This document shows positions 16,885-24,931 of a DNA stretch of 41,361 nucleotides, piece by piece. The DNA is from JAGLTA01 sp034660735 (GTDB lineage: Bacteria > Patescibacteriota > Patescibacteriia > JAACEG01), in contig JAYEJQ010000056.1 of the NCBI GenBank assembly GCA_034660735.1, positions 1-41,361 on the forward strand. The letters are read 5' to 3'. The stretch's first letter is position 1; the number at the start of each line of letters is the position of its first letter. The translations under genes were made by a program, and so were the position numbers. Under the pieces are notes generated by a model. The model ran no database searches and had not been told where the DNA came from. It saw only the letters and a list, made by a program, of their open reading frames with translations.

Positions 16885-17886
16885 TCAATTTATAATTAAT
16901 TCCGCGATTTGGACTACGTTCAGCGCTGCGCCTTTTAAAATCTGATCCCCGCATACGAAAAATTCTAAACCGTTTTTTCCAAAAATCAGACTGTTCCTTA
17001 TTCTGCCAACCTCAACACTGTATTTTCCGCTGGCTGTTAAAGGCATAGGATAAACGCGATTTTTAATGTCATCGCGAATTTGAATTCCGTCCGCGTTTTG
17101 AAAAATATTTTTAATTTTTCGTATATCAACCTTTTTTTCTGTTTCAACTAAAATGCTTTCTGAATGTGCTCGCATTATTGGAACCCTAACACAAGAGCAA
17201 GAGATTTTTATATTTTCATCATTGAATATTTTTTTTATCTCCCAGACAACCTTCATCTCCTCTTTTGTATAGCCATTTTTCTGAAAAACATCAATATGCG
17301 GAATTAAGTTAAAGGCGAGCGAATGCTGAAAAATTTTATTGCCTGTTTTCTCGCCTTTAAGAAATTTTGTTGTTTCAATTTTTAATTCCTCTATACCTTG
17401 TGCTCCAGCCCCGCTTGCGGCCTGATAAGTTGATATAATAATTTTTTTTAATCCATAATTTTTATATATTTGCCATAATGGAATTGAGGCAATAGCTGTT
17501 GTGCAATTTGGGTTTGCGATTAATAACGAATTTTTTACAGCATCTGGATTTATCTCAGGAATAACTAACGGAATATTTTCATCATATCTAAAAGTTGAAG
17601 AATTATCAATCACGATACAATTATTGGAAGTCGCTTTTTTTGCATTAAGTTTTGACCATTCTCCGCCGATCGCAAAAAACGCAATGTCTAATTTATTGTA
17701 ATCAGCGCGATTTGCGTTTCGCAGGATAATTTCGCCGAACTGGGTTTTGATTTTTTGTCCAGCGGATTTTTCAGACGCGTATAAATTTAAAAATTCAATA
17801 GGAAATTTTCGTTCAAATAAAACATTCAAAATTTCCTTTCCAACCATTCCAGTAGCGCCAAAAATTCCAATTTTATATTTTTTCAT
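16885..17886 (-). CDS. asd: Aspartate-semialdehyde dehydrogenase
   Basis: Reduces aspartyl phosphate to L-aspartate semialdehyde with NADPH. 333 residues, normal length. N-terminal Rossmann motif GIFGATGMVG (7-16), catalytic Cys128 in NPNCTTA, and the downstream arginine-histidine segment VRVPIMRAHS. It follows aspartate kinase with a 6-base gap on the minus strand. In this operon its product probably feeds ADTH synthase as well as the lysine/threonine/methionine branch. Confidence 0.95.
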   Translation of the reverse strand: MKKYKIGIFGATGMVGKEILNVLFERKFPIEFLNLYASEKSAGQKIKTQFGEIILRNANRADYNKLDIAFFAIGGEWSKLNAKKATSNNCIVIDNSSTFRYDENIPLVIPEINPDAVKNSLLIANPNCTTAIASIPLWQIYKNYGLKKIIISTYQAASGAGAQGIEELKIETTKFLKGEKTGNKIFQHSLAFNLIPHIDVFQKNGYTKEEMKVVWEIKKIFNDENIKISCSCVRVPIMRAHSESILVETEKKVDIRKIKNIFQNADGIQIRDDIKNRVYPMPLTASGKYSVEVGRIRNSLIFGKNGLEFFVCGDQILKGAALNVVQIAELIIN

Positions 17887-17892
17887 AGTTTT

Positions 17893-19239
17893 TTATTTTA
17901 TAAAAATTTTATGAAAACCGCGCATTACTTTTTTCATTTCGTCGGTTTTAACGATCGCTTCTAACCGTGCGCAATTTTTATATGGAAAAGCGCCAATTTG
18001 CGGATCAGGGCAAATTTTTATCAAAGTGTTATTGAAAGTGCTTACTGTTTTCCAGTCTAAATTTCCAATCAACATAACCATATTTACTGGTGACGCGCTT
18101 ATTTTACAATTTTTCTTTTTTATTTCTTTAATCGCTTTTTTCAAATTTTTATTTCTGCTACCAACAACTATCTGTAAACTATCGCGCGTATTCCGTATTA
18201 AAACCATATTAAGCGCAAGCAAATTTAAAATCTTGCTTATTTCAAAAAGAAATCCGTGCTCATTAATTCCATTACCGCTAACAATTATCATTGCCAGCCC
18301 TTTTTTAAAACCGATGATTTTCGCGCCTTTTTGTTTTGAACTATCCGCTTTTATTAAAGTTTTGTTATTATAATTAATAATTGACGCGACTTCAACGGTT
18401 GTCCGTGTTTTTTCAACATATTGCATAGCTTTATTATGGATAATTTTGCCAGCCTCTTCTGCTTCAATATAACTTAAACAAGATACTGTTTTTGTGTTTT
18501 TAACAATTCTCGGATCGGCAGATAAAACTCCATTGACATCTTTCCATAAAATAATTTTATTGGCTTTTACAGCCGCGCCAACAAAACAGGCAGTCGTGTC
18601 TGTTCCGCCACGTCCCAAAATCGTTGTTCGGTTATTTTTTGTAATTCCAGTAAAACCAGCAATTACTGGAATTGATTTTATATTTTTTAATTTCGCGCGA
18701 ATATTTTTCGCAGAAATTTTATAATCAATATTTGCGTTAAGATAATTGTCGTCCGTAATAATCGGAATATTCTCTGCAAATAATTTTTGCGAGAATAGAT
18801 TACTAGAATTTAAAAATTCAGTAAAAAAAATGGTTGACATTTTTTCGCCATAAGATAAAATTTTATCGCGGAAAATATCCAATGAATTAAATTTGCGTAT
18901 TTTTTGAAAATCAATTTCAAGATTTTTTAACAAATTATCAATTTCAGTAATGGCGATTTGCTGATTTTTTTTATCCATTTTTACGAAGTTAATCATCTTA
19001 ATATGCTTCGTGCGGATTTTTTCAATAGATTTTTTCTCAATTTCTTTATTTTTCTTATATAATAATAGATTTTCTAAAATATCAGTCACGCCATTTAAAG
19101 CTGAAATAACAACAATCGGATAAAATCCGTTTTCAATCTGTTCCTTAATCTGTTTTTTTATTAATAAAATAAATTTTTGCGTAAGAATTCCACCGCCAAA
19201 TTTATTTACTATGATTCTGTTTTGTGTTTTTGTTTTCAT
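17893..19239 (-). CDS. Aspartate kinase
   Basis: Phosphorylates L-aspartate, the first step to aspartate semialdehyde. 448 residues from the ATG at 19239. A longer frame opens at 19296 but would overlap the upstream gene by 50 bases, so the internal start seven bases after that gene is preferred. Motifs: NKFGGGIL near the N-terminus (the usual KFGGT has Gly in place of Thr), ILGRGGTDTTA for substrate binding, and two ACT-like regulatory segments in the last 150 residues (from about AMIIVSGNGINEHG). It is coupled to asd downstream. Confidence 0.94.
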   Translation of the reverse strand: MKTKTQNRIIVNKFGGGILTQKFILLIKKQIKEQIENGFYPIVVISALNGVTDILENLLLYKKNKEIEKKSIEKIRTKHIKMINFVKMDKKNQQIAITEIDNLLKNLEIDFQKIRKFNSLDIFRDKILSYGEKMSTIFFTEFLNSSNLFSQKLFAENIPIITDDNYLNANIDYKISAKNIRAKLKNIKSIPVIAGFTGITKNNRTTILGRGGTDTTACFVGAAVKANKIILWKDVNGVLSADPRIVKNTKTVSCLSYIEAEEAGKIIHNKAMQYVEKTRTTVEVASIINYNNKTLIKADSSKQKGAKIIGFKKGLAMIIVSGNGINEHGFLFEISKILNLLALNMVLIRNTRDSLQIVVGSRNKNLKKAIKEIKKKNCKISASPVNMVMLIGNLDWKTVSTFNNTLIKICPDPQIGAFPYKNCARLEAIVKTDEMKKVMRGFHKIFIK

Positions 19240-19246
19240 AATTTTC

Positions 19247-20254
19247 TTATTTTTCCAAAATAGTCTCTTTAATCTTCTGCCCAAAATGCCTTCCAACTCC
19301 GCGCTCTTGTAAAAATACTAAAATTTTATCGCCCTTTTTTAATTTGACAACGGAAATATATCCGTTGTCTTTTTTGGTTAGGCGGATTGTTTCTGCGTTT
19401 TGCATTATCAAACTTATATTTCTGTTTTCAAATTTTGCTTTAACAATCAGCATCGGTCTTTTTTCAATTTTTACTCGCCCGATAATCGCTTGCTCGGTAT
19501 TTCCTTTGGAATCAATAATTAACGACTTGTCTCCGCTTTTTAATTCAGCGAGGTATTTTGTTTTATCGTTCGGCATTCTAATATAAGCATGCGCGCCGCC
19601 AGCATTTACCCTGAAAGCGCGCGGATCGCAATATGGATTTTCAACATTTTCATTATAAACCAAAAACATAGCGCTTGACGAATCGCCGACCAACATCCCT
19701 TGTCCTGGGTTTAAAATTGACGAAGTATCAATTACAACTCTGTCGCCGATGCCAAGCGCTTCTACGTTTGTAATTTCAGCTTCAACTAATTTTAATTTTT
19801 CGTTTTGCGTTTCTTTAATAAGTCCGCCGACTTTTTTGATTTCATTTAAGTCGCTTGTTTCTAATAAAATTCCGTCCGCGCCAACCTCCATAGTTTCTAA
19901 CGCTAATTTTGCTTCTTTGTAATTTTTAACACATTGAATTATATTTGAAGTTTTAGAAATTAAATTTTCTAATGGAATAATTGTCCATTCTTTATTTTTA
20001 ACAATAATCGGGATTTTACCTTGATATTTAATCGCTTCATCTTCTGATTCTTTTGTTGTTAAAAAAACTTCCGCAACATTTTTATTTATTTTTAAATCTG
20101 CTTTTTCGCTATCGGAAATAATTAAAGTCCGTGATAATTTTTTAATCTCATCAATATTTTCAGGTTGAACATAAATCGCTTCAAATCCGCTTTCAATCGC
20201 TAAAGTAGCCAACTTTTTATCCCAAAAAGGGAGTTTATACCAAAATTTTTTCAT
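19247..20254 (-). CDS. 3-dehydroquinate synthase II (archaeal AroB' type)
   Basis: Converts 2-amino-3,7-dideoxy-D-threo-hept-6-ulosonate (ADTH) to 3-dehydroquinate by NAD-dependent oxidative deamination. This is the archaeal replacement for DAHP-based AroB, first described for MJ1249. 335 residues, the family length. Family features seen: N-terminal region with FWDKKLATLAIESGFEAIYV, the GADGILLET block near 128, LVEAEITNVEALGIGDRVVID (about 158-178), and the GMLVGDSSSAMFLV and RAFRVNAGGAHAY blocks. It is unrelated to classical AroB. It lies between ADTH synthase and aspartate kinase on the same strand. Confidence 0.93.
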   Translation of the reverse strand: MKKFWYKLPFWDKKLATLAIESGFEAIYVQPENIDEIKKLSRTLIISDSEKADLKINKNVAEVFLTTKESEDEAIKYQGKIPIIVKNKEWTIIPLENLISKTSNIIQCVKNYKEAKLALETMEVGADGILLETSDLNEIKKVGGLIKETQNEKLKLVEAEITNVEALGIGDRVVIDTSSILNPGQGMLVGDSSSAMFLVYNENVENPYCDPRAFRVNAGGAHAYIRMPNDKTKYLAELKSGDKSLIIDSKGNTEQAIIGRVKIEKRPMLIVKAKFENRNISLIMQNAETIRLTKKDNGYISVVKLKKGDKILVFLQERGVGRHFGQKIKETILEK

Positions 20255-20301
20255 AAATTTTAAAAGTTAAAATAAATATTAAGATATAAAAATATTATTT
20301 T

Positions 20302-20496
20302 GAATTACAAAACGCAAAAAATATGTCACCCTGAATTTATTTCAGGGTCTGTCATTACTATTCGCTGAATTATAATTGGATGAATAAAATCTAAATTTTT
20401 ATTTTATACTGCTTAAATATAATATAGTAAATAGTAGATACGAATCCTGACCCCGCTGCTCGCGAGCGGCGGGGCAGGATGACAATACTTGAATTA
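20302..20496. repeat. Type C palindromic element
   Basis: Left arm TGTCACCCTGAATTTATTTC; right end GGGGCAGGATGACA. The flank GAATTACAAAACGCAAAAAA resembles the element at 7625. A GC-rich palindrome (CCGCTGCTCGCGAGCGGCGG) is near 20452-20474. It fills the gap between the ADTH synthase and dehydroquinate synthase genes. Confidence 0.75.
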
Positions 20497-20540
20497 AAAT
20501 TATTTTTTTAGTTATTTAATTATATAAAAATATTAAGATA

Positions 20541-21293
20541 TTATTGCGCGTAAACCGCGCTTCTTATTTTTTTAATCATAGCAGGGACATCGTCGGCTTG
20601 AAAAGCGTTGCGTCCGACTGAAACTCCTGCGGCTCCTACTGAAACACAATCACTAATAGATTTTAGCATTGTTTCTTCGCTTCCTTTTGCTCCGCCAGCG
20701 ATTACAACAGGAATATCAACACCATCGCAGACTTTTTTAAAACTTTTCGCGTCTCCTGTAAATGGAACTTTTACGATATCCGCTCCGAGTTCAAACGCTA
20801 CGCGCGCGGCATGCTTTACTTTTTTCGTGTCTGTATAATTAATAATCTTTCCATCAACTTCATCTCGCGGGTACATCATAGCAAGCAGAGGCAAGCCGAC
20901 TTTTTCGCACTCATAAGAAATTTTTCCTAAATCCGCCAACATTTCAGGCTCGTATCTGTTTCCTAAATTTATATGAACTGAAACTCCTTGCGCGCCCATC
21001 TCTTTTATTTCTTGTGGAGTTGCGATTAAAACTTTTTTTAACACAACGCCCATTCCTGTTGAAGCGGAGCAATGGATAATTGTCGGAAGATCGCCGATAA
21101 CCATTTTGTATTTTTTGTAAATTCCTTTATGGATTACAATCGCGTCAACTCCTCCTTCTTTAACGTTCGCGATAGTTTTTTTTATATCAATTAATCCGTC
21201 AATCGGTCCGTCGCTAACCCCATGATCCATTGGCAGAATAACAGTTCTGCCTTCAGGGCTGATAATTTTGTCCAGCAAATTTTTTTTGTCCAT
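20541..21293 (-). CDS. ADTH synthase / archaeal-type class I aldolase
   Basis: 2-amino-3,7-dideoxy-D-threo-hept-6-ulosonate synthase, first described for MJ0400, condenses a 6-deoxy-5-ketofructose phosphate with L-aspartate semialdehyde. 250 residues. A Schiff-base lysine is at 175 (ADIVKVPF), with Asp23/His24 in PMDHGVSDGP and Tyr141 in MMYPRDE. The related archaeal fructose-bisphosphate aldolase shares this fold. I favour the ADTH role because dehydroquinate synthase II and the two enzymes making aspartate semialdehyde follow on the same strand. First gene of the operon. Confidence 0.87.
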   Translation of the reverse strand: MDKKNLLDKIISPEGRTVILPMDHGVSDGPIDGLIDIKKTIANVKEGGVDAIVIHKGIYKKYKMVIGDLPTIIHCSASTGMGVVLKKVLIATPQEIKEMGAQGVSVHINLGNRYEPEMLADLGKISYECEKVGLPLLAMMYPRDEVDGKIINYTDTKKVKHAARVAFELGADIVKVPFTGDAKSFKKVCDGVDIPVVIAGGAKGSEETMLKSISDCVSVGAAGVSVGRNAFQADDVPAMIKKIRSAVYAQ

Positions 21294-21350
21294 AAAATTT
21301 ATAATTATATATTAAATTTTGACATATTTTATTTCCTTATTTTTTAACAC

Positions 21351-21430
21351 TCCTTGACAATGGAGAGTCGGGGAGGGTTTTTTAAAAAATTTAACCCCTT
21401 AAATTATCTTTGTCAGGTGGGATTTAATAT
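21351..21430 (+). ncRNA. Possible structured RNA in the divergent spacer
   Basis: CCTTGACAA near 21352 pairs with TTGTCAGG near 21411-21418 (one bulged T). Inside it GGGGAGGG pairs in part with AACCCC through an A/T-rich stem. A terminator follows about 35 bases later. A clear -10 box is not seen, and strand and function are uncertain. Confidence 0.3.
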
Positions 21431-21462
21431 GAAATATGCTAAAGTTTAGTTATATAAATTAG

Positions 21463-21495
21463 AAAAACCTCTTAGTGAGGCTTTTGTTTTTTTTA
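21463..21495 (+). terminator. Rho-independent terminator-like hairpin
   Basis: AAAACCTC / GAGGCTTTT with a short loop and one bulge, followed by TTTTGTTTTTTTT. There is no protein gene on the plus strand just upstream, so it either ends a small RNA or acts in the far ilvB leader. Confidence 0.65.
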
Positions 21496-21742
21496 GTTAT
21501 TTTATAAATTAACAATCGCCTCAAATAATAAAATTAAAAAAATAATAAGATACGAAAAAAGAGAAAAATAAATTTTCCCAAATATTAAATACAACTATTT
21601 TTTCTGCTTTAATTAAATTCATTATATATTTTAAATTTTTTGCGACTTTATAATATATTTTACTTCTTATTATATTTTTGTCAAATAATTGATTTTTGTA
21701 AAAGATAGTGCTAATATGTATATAAATTAAAATTTTATATAA

Positions 21743-21931
21743 TAGATTTGCCGCATAATTAATTTCTATCGTGATTTTTTTTCCAAAAAACGGATAAGCA
21801 ATTTTGACCAAATTTTTCAAAAATTTTAACGCCTTCCGAAGCACTTTGGCGGACTTATAAAATTGTTTGAAAAATTTGTCTCACCCCGTAGTCCTACGGG
21901 GCGTCACGAAACTAATTACGCGGCAAGTCTA
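21743..21931. repeat. Type D element upstream of ilvB
   Basis: Ends TAGATTTGCCGCATAATTAA and TAATTACGCGGCAAGTCTA are inverted repeats. Core CCCCGTAGTCCTACGGGGCG. The element ends 11 bases before the ilvB ATG, so it makes up the ilvB leader. The remaining 21496-21742 stretch is AT-rich with no convincing gene. Confidence 0.8.
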
Positions 21932-21942
21932 ATTCTTATTTT

Positions 21943-23631
21943 ATGATTGGAGCAGATATTTTGTTAAAATCTTTATTAAAAGAAGGAGTAGAAATAATTT
22001 TTGGCTATCCTGGAGGAGTAACAATTCCATTGTATGACAAACTTAAAAATTATCCGCAGATTAAGCATATTTTAACGCGGCACGAACAGGGTGCCGCTTT
22101 AGCCGCTGACGGATATTTTAGAACTACTGGCAGGGTCGGGGTCTGTCTTGCCACATCAGGACCTGGCGCAACAAATTTAATTACTGGAATTGCTAACGCT
22201 TATATGGATTCTATCGGAATAGTCGCAATTACTTGCCAAGTTTCGAGCGCTCTTATCGGCTCGGACGCTTTTCAAGAAGTTGATATCACGAGAATTACAA
22301 AGCCGATAACCAAGCATAATTATTTTATTGATAATATTAATGATTTGCCTAGTATCGTAAACGAAGCGTTTTATTTGGCGTTAAGCGGACGACCGCGTCC
22401 AGTTCATATTGACATACCAGTAGATATTTTAAAAACCGAAGTTAAAAAATTCAATTATCCGTCAAAGGCAAGTTTGTCAAGTTATAGTTCTTTGCAAAAA
22501 ATTAGCAAGGAAGAAATAAAAAAAACTTGTCAATTGATTGAAAAATCCGAAAGACCTATTGTAATCGCTGGACACGGAATATCAATATCGCAAGCAGAAA
22601 CGGAATTAAAAAAATTTATTGAAAAAACGGATATTCCTGTTGTTACCACTTTGTTGGGAATTGGCTCGCTGTCTGAAAAGCATCCGATGAATTTTGGAAT
22701 GCTTGGAATGCATGGAATGGCTTACGCTAATTATGCCACGCATAATGCTGACTTAATTATTGGAATTGGAACTCGTTTTAGCGATCGCATCACTGGAAAC
22801 ATAAAAGAATTCGCAAAAAACGCAAACGTTATTCATATAGATATTGATCCTGCTGAAATTGGAAAAAATATTTCTGTAAATATTCCGCTTCTCGGAGACT
22901 GTAAAAAAATATTAATGGAACTGAATAAAAAAATTGTTCAGTTGTCGCATAGCGATTGGGTGATGAAAATTAAAGAACGGAAGGAGCAGACAGATTTGCA
23001 AAAAATAAAAAAAAGTTCAAGGATTGATAATAATAAATGCTTAATGGCGCAGGATATTATGCGTGAAATAGATTTACAGACTAAAGGCGAGGCGGTTATT
23101 GTTAGCGATGTAGGACAAAATCAAATGTGGAGCGCGCAATATTTTGAATATACAAAGCCAAACCAGTTTTTAAGCGCTGGCGGGCTTGGTTCGATGGGAT
23201 ACAGTCTGCCTGCTTCCATTGGAGCTAAATTTGGAAATCCAAAATCAGACATTTGGGCAATAATGGGAGATGGCGGTTTTCAGATGAATATGCAGGAGTT
23301 AGGCGTAATTATGGAACATAAATTGCCGATTAAAATTATAATTTTAAATAATGGATATTTAGGAATGGTAAGGCAGTGGCAGGAGATGTTTTTTGAAAAA
23401 AATTACGCCGCGACTAAATTAGCAAATCCAGATTTTATCCAAATCGCTAAATCTTACGGAATTGAAGCTTATCAAATAACTGAATGGATGGATGCTAAAA
23501 GCAAAATAAAAAAAGCCATCAATTCAGACAAGCCGATTTTTCTTGATTTCATAATTGGCGCTGAAGATATTGTTTTGCCTATGATTCCAACAGGGAATAA
23601 CCTAGGTGATATTATTGTTGAAAGGAGTTGA
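21943..23631 (+). CDS. ilvB: Acetolactate synthase large (catalytic) subunit
   Basis: Thiamine-diphosphate enzyme that makes acetolactate or acetohydroxybutyrate, the first common step to valine, leucine and isoleucine. 562 residues, the normal length. Glu48 in RHEQGAA activates the cofactor. The ThDP-binding motif MGDGGFQMNMQELG runs to LNNGYLGM about 25 residues later. The FAD/central domain holds GIGTRFSDR. The regulatory subunit ilvN and the rest of the pathway (ilvC, ilvD) are not in the window. It is coupled to a dus gene, with the stop four bases before the next start. Confidence 0.93.
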   Translation: MIGADILLKSLLKEGVEIIFGYPGGVTIPLYDKLKNYPQIKHILTRHEQGAALAADGYFRTTGRVGVCLATSGPGATNLITGIANAYMDSIGIVAITCQVSSALIGSDAFQEVDITRITKPITKHNYFIDNINDLPSIVNEAFYLALSGRPRPVHIDIPVDILKTEVKKFNYPSKASLSSYSSLQKISKEEIKKTCQLIEKSERPIVIAGHGISISQAETELKKFIEKTDIPVVTTLLGIGSLSEKHPMNFGMLGMHGMAYANYATHNADLIIGIGTRFSDRITGNIKEFAKNANVIHIDIDPAEIGKNISVNIPLLGDCKKILMELNKKIVQLSHSDWVMKIKERKEQTDLQKIKKSSRIDNNKCLMAQDIMREIDLQTKGEAVIVSDVGQNQMWSAQYFEYTKPNQFLSAGGLGSMGYSLPASIGAKFGNPKSDIWAIMGDGGFQMNMQELGVIMEHKLPIKIIILNNGYLGMVRQWQEMFFEKNYAATKLANPDFIQIAKSYGIEAYQITEWMDAKSKIKKAINSDKPIFLDFIIGAEDIVLPMIPTGNNLGDIIVERS

Positions 23632-23635
23632 AAAT

Positions 23636-24592
23636 ATGAAAAATAATTTTTGGCAGGAGATTAAAAAGCCGATTTTAACGTTGGCGCCGATGGCAGGATT
23701 TACCGATAAGTCCTTTCGGCAAACCTGCAAGCAGTTTGGCGCTGATATCTGTTATAGCGAGATGGCAAGCGCGTCAGCTTTATATTTTCAGCCATTAAAA
23801 ACTTTAGAATTAATCCGTTTTGATAAAATTGAAAGGCCTTATATAGTCCAACTGTTTGGAAAAAATCCGCTGCATTTTGCAAAAGCGGTTCGTATTGTAA
23901 CTAAAAAGATTAAACCTGATGGAATTGATATAAATTTTGGCTGCCCAGCAAAAAAAATATTCAAAGAAGGTTCGGGGGTCGCCTTAATGGATGATCCTAA
24001 ATTATCAAGAGAGATTATTAAAACAGTTTGCGTAAACACAGATTTGCCAGTTTCAATTAAAATTCGCTCTAATGGAAAAAAAATAACAGCTGAAAATTTT
24101 GCGCAAAAAATTTGCGATATTCCTATTTCAGCTATTATGATTCATGGAAGAAGTTATCAACAAGGTTTTAGCGGAAAAATTGACACAAAGGCTATAAAAA
24201 ATATTAGAAAGATTTTTTCAGGAATAATTTTAGCCAATGGAGGTATAAATTCGTTGTCGGACGCTCAAGAAATATTAAAAAAAACAGAAGCGGACGGAAT
24301 CGGAATTGCACGCGGAGCGCTTGGCAGACCGTGGATTTTTAAAGAGATTAAAGAGGGGAAAGAAGAGCCGAAAAATATAGATTTAATATTTAAAACAGCA
24401 TTAAAGCATCTGAAATTATGCGAAAAACAAAAAGGCGAGCGCGGGATTATTGAAGCGCGCAAGCACTTGGCTTATTACATAAAAGGATTGCCAAATATTA
24501 AAAAATTTCGTCAAAAATTTATGCAAATTACTGCCTTAAAGGATTTACAAAATGAGATTATTAAGATTAATAATTTTTTGAAATCAAAATAA
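23636..24592 (+). CDS. dus: tRNA-dihydrouridine synthase
   Basis: FMN enzyme that reduces uridines in the tRNA D-loop. 318 residues from the ATG at 23636, chosen because a good Shine-Dalgarno (AAAGGAG) lies just upstream; the longer frame from 23606 would overlap ilvB. Family landmarks: LAPMAGFTDKSFR near the N-terminus, VQLFGKNP, the catalytic cysteine in DINFGCPAKK, IHGRSYQQGFSG, and the phosphate-binding GIGIARGALGRPW. Which Dus subclass it belongs to is not clear. Confidence 0.95.
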   Translation: MKNNFWQEIKKPILTLAPMAGFTDKSFRQTCKQFGADICYSEMASASALYFQPLKTLELIRFDKIERPYIVQLFGKNPLHFAKAVRIVTKKIKPDGIDINFGCPAKKIFKEGSGVALMDDPKLSREIIKTVCVNTDLPVSIKIRSNGKKITAENFAQKICDIPISAIMIHGRSYQQGFSGKIDTKAIKNIRKIFSGIILANGGINSLSDAQEILKKTEADGIGIARGALGRPWIFKEIKEGKEEPKNIDLIFKTALKHLKLCEKQKGERGIIEARKHLAYYIKGLPNIKKFRQKFMQITALKDLQNEIIKINNFLKSK

Positions 24593-24601
24593 ACAAATTT
24601 T

Positions 24602-24931
24602 ATGCTTATACAATTCATTATAATTCTATTTTCGCTGTTTGCTATTTCTCGGCTTCAGAGTAAATTAAAAACCAAAGAAATTATTCTTAAAGAATTTTAT
24701 CTTTGGCTTTTATTTTGGGTAATTATTATAATTACTACTCTTTGGTTTAGAAAAACAGATATTATAGCAAAATTTTTTGGCGTTGAAAAAGGCGCGGATT
24801 TAGCTATTTATATTTCTATTATATTTTTATTTTATCTGCTATTTAAATTGATTGTGAAGATTAAGAAAATAGAACGGGACATTACTAAAATTACAAGAGA
24901 GATTGCAATTAAAAATTCAAAAAAGGATTAA
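24602..24931 (+). CDS. DUF2304-family membrane protein
   Basis: 109 residues with three hydrophobic segments (about 2-18, 31-47, 68-88) and a basic C-terminal tail. The pattern RLQSKLKTKEIILKEFYLWLLFW fits DUF2304, a family of small membrane proteins often found near glycosyltransferase genes. No such genes lie here and the function is unknown. It starts nine bases after dus and overlaps the convergent PEGA gene at the stop codons. Confidence 0.75.
   Translation: MLIQFIIILFSLFAISRLQSKLKTKEIILKEFYLWLLFWVIIIITTLWFRKTDIIAKFFGVEKGADLAIYISIIFLFYLLFKLIVKIKKIERDITKITREIAIKNSKKD

Noticed and set aside
19239..19296. Longer N-terminus for aspartate kinase starting at 19296
   Set aside because: It would overlap the dehydroquinate synthase gene by 50 bases and adds a non-family stretch. 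The ATG at 19239 gives normal spacing.
17501..20838. Plus-strand frames opposite asd, aspartate kinase, dehydroquinate synthase and ADTH synthase
   Set aside because: They are antisense shadows of strongly recognised genes.
21351..21495. T-box or known riboswitch ahead of ilvB
   Set aside because: No T-box sequence or other known riboswitch core is visible, and the terminator is about 450 bases before ilvB.
21521..21844. Minus-strand frame of 107 codons between ADTH synthase and ilvB
   Set aside because: Extremely AT-rich low-complexity translation that runs into the type D element. No start signal or recognisable domain.
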